Part shown: positions 1 to 5,171 of the stretch, piece by piece
How the letters are laid out: every line of letters begins with the position of its first letter
How positions within the stretch are numbered: the first letter of the stretch is position 1
Assembly (NCBI GenBank): GCA_902805485.1
Contig: CADCTM010000048.1
Span: 1-5,275 of the forward strand
From: an uncultured Coleofasciculus sp.
GTDB taxonomy: Bacteria; Cyanobacteriota; Cyanobacteriia; Cyanobacteriales; Coleofasciculaceae
DNA length: 5,275 nt
Reading direction: 5' to 3'
Notes under the pieces: generated by a model
Database searches by the model: none
Told to the model about the DNA's origin: nothing
The model's input: only the letters and a program-made list of their open reading frames with translations
Position numbers and translations under genes: made by a program

Positions 1-170
1 CTCCTTCTTAAGAGGTAAACGTTGTCTTCGCTACTTTTTCCGTTCAGCTCACAACGGTAGAGCGAAAAAAGCTTGCTTAATAGTCCCGATTTCGAGTAAA
101 AATAGCGTAGCAGTTAAGCCGTCTTATCTTTAATTTCCATACTCCTTAATTGGGTAAATGGCAAGGTAAA

Positions 171-184
171 AGTACAGATGTACT
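171..184. promoter_or_regulatory. Candidate LexA (SOS) box
   Basis: AGTACAGATGTACT is a perfect 6-2-6 inverted repeat. It fits at every defined position the cyanobacterial LexA consensus that I recall for Anabaena, RGTACNNNDGTWCB. A -10-like TAAAAT (184-189) overlaps its right edge, which is a usual arrangement for repression. The half-site spacing (GTA-N6-TAC) excludes an NtcA site, which needs N8. The controlled gene could be mraY, about 345 bp downstream, or a divergent gene off the left edge. Confidence 0.45.
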
Positions 185-337
185 AAAATTCCTGATCAAC
201 TATCCCTGGAGTCAAATTAAGGGTACGGCAGCTTAAGCAGGCAAGTTAAACTTTTTTAGAGCAGAAGAGAGAAAATTTTTGTAAACATTCAGGAGTATGC
301 ATCTTATGGCATGAAAGAAGAAGTATTCAAGGTCGAT

Positions 338-362
338 CTACATCTAGATACTAGATATGTAG
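338..362 (+). other. Hairpin with palindromic CTAG core in mraY leader
   Basis: Positions 342-356 are a perfect 6-3-6 palindrome (ATCTAG-ATA-CTAGAT). It is framed by CTACAT (338-343) and ATGTAG (357-362), which can extend the stem if a two-base bulge is allowed. CTAG occurs six times between 344 and 423. It could be an operator or an RNA stem; no function can be assigned. Confidence 0.4.
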
Positions 363-433
363 TTACTTGCCCTAGCAAAAGTCTAGGTAGATTTGCTAGA
401 AACATTGATTCAGAGTGCCCTAGAGATGTTACG

Positions 434-494
434 ATTCCCATGAATGCCGTGGGTGAGCACGGGAATTGTCGAGGCGCATGCTTAAGCGCGCCTC
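434..494 (+). other. Two GC-rich hairpins just upstream of the mraY start
   Basis: The first stem pairs CCGTG (447-451) with CACGG (458-462). An outer pairing of ATTCCC (434-439) with GGGAAT (461-466) competes with or partly extends it. The second pairs GAGGCGC (471-477) with GCGCCTC (488-494), a perfect 7-bp GC-rich stem with a 10-nt loop. No T-run follows either stem, so they are not classical terminators. They end 35 nt before the GTG start and could affect mRNA stability or translation of mraY. Confidence 0.45.
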
Positions 495-512
495 TTGTGA
501 GGAGTGTTCGAC

Positions 513-518
513 AAAGGA
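513..518 (+). promoter_or_regulatory. Ribosome binding site deciding the mraY start
   Basis: AAAGGA lies 11 nt before the GTG at 530. It supports GTG as the start of mraY over the upstream in-frame ATG at 311. For that ATG the nearest purine-rich motif, AGGAG (291-295), is 15 nt away. Confidence 0.55.
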
Positions 519-529
519 ATGATAAGTCT

Positions 530-1654
530 GTGGTTGACGCAAAATTAGATTTTGGAAGGTCGTTAAGCCTGACGGGAGCCAGATTACTAACGATACTGGC
601 AGTGGGTTTAAGTAGTGGTGCTTTGATTCTTGATTGGACAGGGGGGCGATCGCTCTTTTCAAATACCTCGATCGCTTTACCGCTACTACTGTGTGCTTTA
701 ATTACCGCCGGACTGGGTTACTGGGCAGTACCTGTTTTACAAGCTCTAAAAATGGGTCAAATTATCCGTGAGGATGGTCCGAAAACCCACTTAAGAAAAG
801 CCGGTACGCCAACGATGGGCGGGATATTTTTTATACTCGTGGCGGTAGCTGTTGCCTTGATTTGGTCAGGGTTAGTAATGCAAGGGCAAGACTTTATCCC
901 CGTACTGGCTGTATCAATTGTAACGCTTGGTTATGCAGGAATTGGCTTAATTGATGATTGGCAAATTGTTCGCCATCGCTCCAATAAAGGAATTTCTCCC
1001 CGTCTGAAACTGACGCTACAAATTGTTGTAGGTTCCTTGTTTTGTTTATGGCTAGCGTGGAGTCAGCCAGCGAATATTACAACCATTAACTTGCCTTTAA
1101 ATCTAGTCTTACCACTAGGTCTACTATTTTGGCCAGTAGCGGTATTTGCCCTAGTCGCTGAAAGTAACGCGACAAATCTTACAGATGGGGTGGATGGACT
1201 AGCAGCAGGGACTTGTGCGATCGCACTTTTGGGACTTGCCGCGCTTGTTGGGCCAACCTCACCCGGCTTAATGATTTTCTGTGCCTGCCTGAGTGGCAGT
1301 TGCCTGGGCTTTGTTGTCCATAACCGCAACCCAGCTACCGTATTCATGGGTGATACAGGTTCCCTAGCACTAGGAGGCGCACTGGCAGCAGTCGGGCTTT
1401 TAAGTCAAAACCTTTGGGGCTTATTTATCCTCAGCGCCATCTTCTTTGTAGAAGTCGTCTCGGTAATTGCCCAAGTTGGTTACTACAAAGCCACTAAAGA
1501 TCAAAGCGGGATCGGCAGGCGCCTCTTCAAAATGTCACCGTTTCATAACCATCTCGAACTCAGCGGTTGGACAGAAACGAGAATTGTTGGCGTATTTTAT
1601 CTGGTTAACGCGCTTCTGGCGCTGTTGTGTTTAGCAACAAAGGCGGGTATATAG
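530..1654 (+). CDS. mraY: Phospho-N-acetylmuramoyl-pentapeptide-transferase (MraY)
   Basis: This integral membrane enzyme moves phospho-MurNAc-pentapeptide from UDP to undecaprenyl phosphate, giving lipid I, the first membrane step of peptidoglycan synthesis at the inner face of the plasma membrane. Counting from the GTG at 530 the protein has 374 residues, within the family range. Visible hallmarks are the K-A-G-T-P-T-M-G-G loop (90-98), the DDW pair (Asp142, Asp143), N-L-T-D-G-V-D-G-L (216-224), F-M-G-D-T-G-S (272-278, Asp275 the third conserved acidic residue), and about ten hydrophobic segments. GTG is preferred because the mature-type start (M-V-D-A-K-L, then S-L-T-G) resembles cyanobacterial MraY and has an RBS; an in-frame ATG at 311 would add 73 unrelated residues. 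Odd point: the family's His-His-His motif reads His339-Asn340-His341. It is not in a classical mur/fts cluster here. The function call is firm; the start is probable. Confidence 0.96.
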   Translation: MVDAKLDFGRSLSLTGARLLTILAVGLSSGALILDWTGGRSLFSNTSIALPLLLCALITAGLGYWAVPVLQALKMGQIIREDGPKTHLRKAGTPTMGGIFFILVAVAVALIWSGLVMQGQDFIPVLAVSIVTLGYAGIGLIDDWQIVRHRSNKGISPRLKLTLQIVVGSLFCLWLAWSQPANITTINLPLNLVLPLGLLFWPVAVFALVAESNATNLTDGVDGLAAGTCAIALLGLAALVGPTSPGLMIFCACLSGSCLGFVVHNRNPATVFMGDTGSLALGGALAAVGLLSQNLWGLFILSAIFFVEVVSVIAQVGYYKATKDQSGIGRRLFKMSPFHNHLELSGWTETRIVGVFYLVNALLALLCLATKAGI

Positions 1655-1700
1655 AAGCAGACAAATATCAATTCATCTGGGTTTATCTGTGCTTAAAAAA

Positions 1701-1765
1701 ATAGACAATTATCTTACTGAGTAACCCCAGGCATAACACTGCCACTCAGTAAAATAATTGTCTAT
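1701..1765. repeat. 22-bp inverted repeat reaching the glycosyltransferase start codon
   Basis: The arm 1701-1722 is complementary to 1744-1765 at 21 of 22 positions. The 21-nt loop can itself pair GGCA (1730-1733) with TGCC (1740-1743). The first two bases of the next gene's ATG (1764-1766) are in the right arm. A run of six A precedes the left arm, so on the minus strand the stem would be followed by six T like an intrinsic terminator, but no minus-strand gene is seen here. On the + strand no T-run follows. The ends read TA-GACAATTAT and ATAATTGTC-TA, so a small TA-flanked MITE is possible. It may also act as an RNA-processing or translation-control stem. Confidence 0.85.
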
Positions 1766-2726
1766 GACCCTGAATCCAGCCGCTCACTCGAATCACCAGT
1801 TCTTGCCCAAAACCAGCGTAATTGTGCCCATTTATAATGGCGAAGCTGACTTACCGGACTTAATCCGTTGTTTGCAAGCACAAACGTACCCAACTGACCG
1901 AGTAGAGTACCTATTAGTAGATAACGGTAGTCGCGATGCTACAGCCAGTCTCCTCGAAAGAGCAGCGACTCAAGGCATAACCTTCCGCTGGCTACAGGAA
2001 AACCAAATCCAAAGCTCTTATGCGGCACGTAACGCAGGTATTCGCGCCGGAACGGGTGATATTATTGCCTTCACCGACGCTGACTGTCGTCCCCAACCGG
2101 ATTGGTTAAGCGCCCTGATTCTACCCTTTACTGACTCCAATATCGGTATTGTGGCGGGTGAAATTGCCGCTTTACCTGGCGAAACATTACTAGAAAGACA
2201 CGCTGCACGCCATAATGTTTTATCTCAACAACACACGTTAAACCATTCGTTTTGCCCTTACGGTCAAACCGCTAATTTGGCAATTCGGCGGCAGGTACTC
2301 CAACAGGTTGGACTGTTCCGGCCTTACCTAACGACGGGTGGTGATGCGGATATCTGCTGGCGCATCCAACGGGAAACCGACTGGCGGTTACACTTTGCTC
2401 CAACCGCGATTGTCCAACATCGACATCGTGCTACCTTGCAGGAGTATCAAAAGCAATGGCGGCGCTATGGTTGCTCTAATCGTTACTTACACGAACTACA
2501 CGGCGTCGAGTTGATGCGTGAACTGAGAACGCAAGAGTATCTGTATCGAGTAGGGCGCTGGTTGGTGAAGGAGTTACCGATTAATAGCTTAAAAGCGATC
2601 GCTCATCAAACTCCTGTAATTGATCTCATTAATACGCCGCTCAGTCTTATTGGCGCTTGGGCGCGTGCTACCGGACAACGGGACGCCCAGTTGCCAGAAA
2701 AAGCTCATGAAATCGACTGGCTATAA
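1764..2726 (+). CDS. Family 2 glycosyltransferase
   Basis: This is a GT-A fold family 2 transferase of 320 residues that would transfer a sugar from a nucleotide-sugar donor; donor and acceptor cannot be read from the sequence. The N-terminal strand is T-S-V-I-V-P-I-Y-N-G (17-26), with V-D-N-G-S-R-D (52-58) for nucleotide binding. A-A-R-N-A-G (87-92) is followed by the metal-binding D-A-D at 105-107. The acceptor-side segment has G-Q-T-A-N-L-A-I (167-174) and G-G-D-A-D-I-C-W-R (192-200), where Asp194/Asp196 stand where many GT2 enzymes place the catalytic acid/base. No signal peptide or clear membrane anchor is visible, so it is probably cytoplasmic or peripheral. ATG at 1764 is chosen; a TTG at 1758 is also in frame. 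No Shine-Dalgarno is seen, and the ATG lies in the right arm of an inverted repeat. It follows mraY by 109 nt, so envelope or exopolysaccharide synthesis is a plausible inference only. Confidence 0.9.
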   Translation: MTLNPAAHSNHQFLPKTSVIVPIYNGEADLPDLIRCLQAQTYPTDRVEYLLVDNGSRDATASLLERAATQGITFRWLQENQIQSSYAARNAGIRAGTGDIIAFTDADCRPQPDWLSALILPFTDSNIGIVAGEIAALPGETLLERHAARHNVLSQQHTLNHSFCPYGQTANLAIRRQVLQQVGLFRPYLTTGGDADICWRIQRETDWRLHFAPTAIVQHRHRATLQEYQKQWRRYGCSNRYLHELHGVELMRELRTQEYLYRVGRWLVKELPINSLKAIAHQTPVIDLINTPLSLIGAWARATGQRDAQLPEKAHEIDWL

Positions 2727-2782
2727 AATCCTTAAGGAATAAGCGATACCGAAGAGTAGTTTGTTCAACCAGGCTTCCCTTC

Positions 2783-2804
2783 GTTCCGATTCGCGAATCC
2801 GAAC
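2783..2804. promoter_or_regulatory. 22-bp palindrome upstream of the response regulator
   Basis: The core GATTCGCGAATC (2788-2799) is a perfect 12-bp palindrome. It is flanked by one C:C mismatch on each side and then by GTTC (2783-2786) and GAAC (2801-2804), which also match. It lies 84 bp before the rre1 start and about 40 bp upstream of a -10-like TACAAT (2843-2848). The shape suits a dimeric regulator's operator; an RNA hairpin with a CGCG loop is the alternative. No T-run follows. Confidence 0.5.
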
Positions 2805-2807
2805 ATA

Positions 2808-2822
2808 TAGCGACCATCGCTA
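2808..2822. promoter_or_regulatory. Second palindrome upstream of the response regulator
   Basis: TAGCGA-CCA-TCGCTA is a perfect 6-3-6 inverted repeat, three bases after the 22-bp palindrome. The two centres are about 21 bp apart, near two helical turns, so paired operator sites on one DNA face are possible. Its right edge lies about 20 bp before the -10-like TACAAT (2843-2848). Confidence 0.4.
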
Positions 2823-2842
2823 GTAGACTAAGTAATGATCCC

Positions 2843-2848
2843 TACAAT
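2843..2848 (+). promoter_or_regulatory. Possible -10 element of the rre1 promoter
   Basis: TACAAT matches the -10 consensus at five of six positions and lies 39 nt before the rre1 start codon. No good -35 is found at 16-18 bp upstream, which would fit an activator-dependent promoter. A single hexamer is weak evidence. Confidence 0.3.
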
Positions 2849-2887
2849 TTCCGTTAAATTTAAAGAAGTAGCGGTCAAGGAAGAGAG

Positions 2888-3577
2888 ATGTCAGCACAAT
2901 TGTTACTGGTAGACGACGAACCGGGAGTCCGTTTATCAGTCAAAGAATATTTGCAAGAAGTCGGTGGTTTTACGGTACAAGTTGCCAGTAATGCCAATGA
3001 AGCTTTGCAGATGCTGGAGCAAAAAACACCAGATCTTGTGATTTCTGACGTCATGATGCCCCAGTTAGACGGGTTTCAGTTCCTCAAGAAGCTGCGAGAT
3101 GACCCGCGTTTTAAGAGTCTGCCAGTGATATTTCTGACGGCGAGAGGAATGACTTCAGACCGCATCCTAGGGTATCAGGCGGGTGTTGACGCCTACCTCT
3201 CAAAGCCTTTTGAGCCTGATGAATTAGTTGCCTTGGTTGAGAATTTGTTAGAGCGTCGCACTGCCACTGCTGGAGAATCTGCAAGCAGTACCGATCTTGA
3301 GCAAATTGCCCAGCAAATTGCGGCAATCCGAGGGATGTTAGATCAAAGAGGCGGCATTACTCAAACGCCTCCACCAATTCGCATTGATTTTACGCCACGG
3401 GAGCAGAGTGTTTTGGATTTGGTGGCTCAAGGGTTGATGAATAAAGAAATTGCCCGACGCTTGGAAACAAGTGTGCGTAATGTTGAAAAGTATGTTAGCC
3501 GCTTGTTTAGCAAAACCGGGACAAATAGCCGCACTGAGTTGGTACGCTACGCTCTCGAACATGGTTTAACCCAATAA
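2888..3577 (+). CDS. rre1: Rre1/Ycf29-type response regulator (NarL/LuxR class)
   Basis: This is a 229-residue two-component transcription regulator. The receiver domain spans about 4-122: acidic pocket Asp9/Asp10, phosphoacceptor Asp54 in S-D-V-M-M-P, Thr84, and Lys106 in S-K-P-F. A low-complexity, Gln-rich linker (about 125-163) leads to a LuxR-type helix-turn-helix at 166-229, with T-P-R-E (169-172) and M-N-K-E-I-A-R-R-L (184-192). The stretch G-M-T-S-D-R-I then G-Y-Q-A-G (87-99) and V-R-N-V-E-K-Y-V-S-R-L-F-S-K-T-G (196-211) fit the cyanobacterial Rre1 family, which I know as partner of the sensor kinase Hik2 and as counterpart of plastid Ycf29; orthology is from memory, not a search. AAGGA (2877-2881), 6 nt before ATG, fixes the start. 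No kinase gene is adjacent, as is common in cyanobacteria. Palindromes upstream could allow autoregulation. Confidence 0.88.
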   Translation: MSAQLLLVDDEPGVRLSVKEYLQEVGGFTVQVASNANEALQMLEQKTPDLVISDVMMPQLDGFQFLKKLRDDPRFKSLPVIFLTARGMTSDRILGYQAGVDAYLSKPFEPDELVALVENLLERRTATAGESASSTDLEQIAQQIAAIRGMLDQRGGITQTPPPIRIDFTPREQSVLDLVAQGLMNKEIARRLETSVRNVEKYVSRLFSKTGTNSRTELVRYALEHGLTQ

Positions 3578-3637
3578 GTATTTAGTTTTTAGCCTGTTTT
3601 TTGGGGCGATAAGTACTCAATCATGTTATTACTTGGG

Positions 3638-3643
3638 TATAAT
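3638..3643 (+). promoter_or_regulatory. Candidate -10 promoter element (TATAAT)
   Basis: TATAAT is a perfect -10 hexamer, preceded by TGGG. No recognisable -35 is found 16-19 bp upstream. Initiation would fall near 3650, directly before the structured segment 3659-3736, which makes that segment a candidate transcript. The acetyltransferase gene starts about 480 nt further on. Confidence 0.35.
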
Positions 3644-3658
3644 GGAACTGAGTAAATC

Positions 3659-3736
3659 TTGCACCCTCTCATCGGTGTCAACTTTGATAAATTGCCTCAA
3701 TTTACAAGGTTGGAAGTGCAAATAACATCACTGATG
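3659..3736 (+). ncRNA. Candidate structured non-coding RNA
   Basis: A hairpin pairs 3679-3694 with 3698-3712: 15 pairs including one G-T, one bulged A (3687) and a CCT loop. TTGCAC (3659-3664) pairs perfectly with GTGCAA (3716-3721) around it. CATCGGTG (3670-3677), inside that outer stem, can pair with CACTGATG (3729-3736), outside it, with one G-T wobble. The two pairings cross, so they would form a pseudoknot or two alternative states. A consensus -10 lies just upstream. It resembles no RNA family I recognise. No protein frame explains the pairing. The 3' end is unknown; a hairpin at 3782-3799 followed 14 nt later by a T-rich patch is one option. Confidence 0.35.
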
Positions 3737-3781
3737 GACGTTTGAATTTAACCCTGAAGTGAAAACTTTATGTGCTACCCA

Positions 3782-3799
3782 AGGCGAGATTCTTCGCCT
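3782..3799. repeat. 6-bp hairpin AGGCGA/TCGCCT
   Basis: AGGCGA (3782-3787) and TCGCCT (3794-3799) form a perfect stem with a 6-nt loop. A T-rich patch (3814-3822) follows only after 14 nt, so it is at best a poor terminator for the candidate RNA upstream. Confidence 0.4.
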
Positions 3800-3989
3800 G
3801 AAGCTAACGGCAATTTCTTTTTAGAACTCCAGCTACACAGAGTTCAGGTTTGGCAAATTGGAATGTACAAGCTCTATTAGCGTCCGTAGAGTTTGTCGTC
3901 GATAAAAAGCGGAATGAAGAAGCAGCCACGTGGCGGTTGATTTGCTTTGGGAGATTTTGGTCAAGTGCTAAAACTCTGAAGTCAAAATA

Positions 3990-4022
3990 GCGATCGCGAA
4001 GCGGAGCTGTTTGGCTCATCGC
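3990..4022. repeat. HIP1-containing palindromic repeat
   Basis: GCGATCGC (3990-3997) begins a short repeat in which GAGC (4004-4007) pairs with GCTC (4014-4017) and GCGAT (3990-3994) pairs with ATCGC (4018-4022). This layout, HIP1 then GAAGCGGAGCTG then a closing ATCGC, resembles the short dispersed repeats found between genes in many cyanobacteria. Copies elsewhere in the genome cannot be checked here. Confidence 0.5.
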
Positions 4023-4098
4023 CTCTTTCCGAAATCTCAGGGCTGTTCACCTTCTTGTCAGTCTTTTTCTAATTTCCAATACCTAACTTTAGTGTAAA

Positions 4099-4127
4099 CA
4101 GTCCCAAAAACGGACTGCAACTTTTTT
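4099..4127 (+). terminator. Terminator-like hairpin and T-run abutting the acetyltransferase start
   Basis: CAGTCC (4099-4104) and GGACTG (4112-4117) form a perfect 6-bp stem with a 7-nt loop. After four bases comes T6 (4122-4127), which touches the ATG at 4128. This has the shape of a factor-independent terminator or attenuator for transcripts arriving from upstream. The stem is short and only half GC, so its strength is doubtful. Confidence 0.5.
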
Positions 4128-5162
4128 ATGACTACCTTGAAAAAAAGCCCCTCGAAAAGTGGGGTTAACTTCCGTAAATCGACATTTGTAGAGTCTCATT
4201 TCACACCGCAGCGACGGCTTCATGAGGAAGCATCAACAGCAACATTTTTTGCAGAAATTGTTGATTTGGTTAAACTTAATGAGCCAACAGGTCAGTTAGA
4301 CGAAGACACTTTAGTTTGCGATCTGCAACATTTTTTTGAATACCCGAATGTGGACAAGCGAAATCTGCATCTCTGGAGGGATATCAATGGGAAATTAGTT
4401 GGCTTTGGACAATTGTTTATATCTGAGGAAAACGAACAAATTGAAGGCTACTTGTACTTTGATGTTCACCCAACTCAACAAGGCGTTTTGGAAGCTGAAA
4501 TACTTCAATGGAGCGAAGAACGACTACGCGAAGTTGGAAAGCGATCGCCTTTGATAAAATTGCGTACCCGTTGCCGTGAGAACAGAAGCCTTCGTCAGGT
4601 ACTTTTAGAAAAACAATATTTCACAACTGAGCGCCGCTTTTTAACAATGGCTTGCTCACTGAATCAACCATTTTCCTCTTCCAAATTACCGACTGATTTT
4701 ACACTACAACAGTTGTCCAGCGAAGGGGATATCAAAGCATGGGTAGAAATGTTCAATGGATCATTCATCGATCACTGGGATCACCACGAGTTAAGCATAG
4801 CAACAGTCAGTTCCTGGTTAAAAAACCCTCACTATAAACCCGAACTCAATTGGGTTGCTGTTGCACCTGATGGAACATTTGCCGCTTTCTGCGTCGGCTA
4901 TATTAACCAGGAAGAAAATACTCGTACGGGGCGTAAGGATGGCTGGATTAAACTATTAGGAACGCGACGCGGCTTCCGTAAATTAGGATTAGGGCGCTCA
5001 ATCTTACTAACTTGTATGAAGCAGCTACAGGCAGCCAATATTGAGCAGGTAAAACTTGGTGTTGATGCTCAAAGTTTAACCAGTGCCACGCGGCTTTACC
5101 AAGGGGTTGGCTTTGAGGCGGTTAACACTTGGCTATCTTATATCAAGGAAGTTCAACTCTAA
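4128..5162 (+). CDS. Tandem GNAT-family N-acetyltransferase
   Basis: The 344-residue protein carries two GNAT folds in a row, an architecture shared with mycothiol synthase (MshD)-like proteins. GNAT enzymes move an acyl group from acyl-CoA to an amine; the substrate here is unknown. The N-terminal copy (about 20-178) keeps the strand G-Y-L-Y-F-D-V-H-P (107-115), but the CoA-pyrophosphate loop is degenerate (T-Q-Q-G at 116-119, lacking the R/Q-x-x-G-x-G/A pattern). The C-terminal copy (about 188-344) looks active: R-K-L-G-L-G (284-289) fits the CoA motif, and Tyr324 in R-L-Y-Q-G-V-G-F (322-329) is placed like the usual general acid. No signal peptide or membrane segment is seen. ATG 4128 is the only ATG near the N-terminus, but it has no Shine-Dalgarno and follows a T6 run; a TTG at 4137 is an alternative. 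The true MshD role is unlikely, because cyanobacteria are not known for mycothiol. Confidence 0.88.
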   Translation: MTTLKKSPSKSGVNFRKSTFVESHFTPQRRLHEEASTATFFAEIVDLVKLNEPTGQLDEDTLVCDLQHFFEYPNVDKRNLHLWRDINGKLVGFGQLFISEENEQIEGYLYFDVHPTQQGVLEAEILQWSEERLREVGKRSPLIKLRTRCRENRSLRQVLLEKQYFTTERRFLTMACSLNQPFSSSKLPTDFTLQQLSSEGDIKAWVEMFNGSFIDHWDHHELSIATVSSWLKNPHYKPELNWVAVAPDGTFAAFCVGYINQEENTRTGRKDGWIKLLGTRRGFRKLGLGRSILLTCMKQLQAANIEQVKLGVDAQSLTSATRLYQGVGFEAVNTWLSYIKEVQL

Positions 5163-5171
5163 ACTCATAAG

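Larger units (their letters stand above)
1..529. other. Intergenic/leader region upstream of mraY
   Basis: No convincing gene is seen here. The stretch is AT-rich at first and becomes more GC-rich near 440-510. It contains a LexA-box-like palindrome (171-184), a hairpin with clustered CTAG tetranucleotides (338-362) and two further hairpins (434-466 and 471-494) shortly before the mraY ribosome binding site. The frame of mraY stays open upstream to an ATG at 311. The 73 residues it would add (cysteine-rich and charged, without membrane segments) do not resemble any part of MraY, so I read this as untranslated leader. The first ten bases, read on the minus strand, contain AAGGAG, which suggests a divergent gene starting just beyond the left edge. 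Confidence 0.6.
3578..4127. other. 550-bp intergenic region without a supported gene
   Basis: T-rich sequence follows rre1 (T-runs near 3585-3589 and 3595-3602) with no clear stem, so termination there is uncertain. Then come a perfect TATAAT (3638-3643), a multi-stem RNA-like segment (3659-3736), a 6-bp hairpin AGGCGA/TCGCCT (3782-3799), a T-rich patch (3814-3822), a HIP1-containing repeat (3990-4022) and a terminator-like hairpin touching the next gene (4099-4127). Frames on both strands are short and broken. One + frame is open from 3808 to 3990 but has no ATG or GTG start. Confidence 0.6.

Noticed and set aside
171..184. NtcA nitrogen-control site
   Set aside because: NtcA needs GTA-N8-TAC; this palindrome has GTA-N6-TAC.
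429..662. Antisense frames opposite mraY (429-662 and 1063-1347) and opposite rre1 (3111-3326 and 3338-3562)
   Set aside because: They lie opposite well-supported genes (429-662 also covers the leader), have no recognisable domains, and follow from codon bias of the true frames.
1758..1763. TTG at 1758 as the glycosyltransferase start
   Set aside because: An ATG follows two codons later, neither has a ribosome binding site, and the extra residues add nothing to the GT2 fold.
3808..3990. Plus-strand open frame, possible gene remnant
   Set aside because: It has no ATG or GTG start, no ribosome binding site and no recognised domain; it is short enough to be chance.
3804..4019. Minus-strand 71-codon frame between rre1 and the acetyltransferase
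   Set aside because: Its N-terminus is merely the reverse reading of the HIP1-containing repeat, no ribosome binding site or family resemblance is seen, and it lies in a repeat-rich gap.
4137..4166. Minus-strand terminator (AACCCC/GGGGCT then T7) inside the acetyltransferase start
   Set aside because: The stem is four G-C pairs plus weak pairs with a 9-nt loop, no minus-strand gene would use it, and the A-run encodes the lysines of the protein N-terminus.
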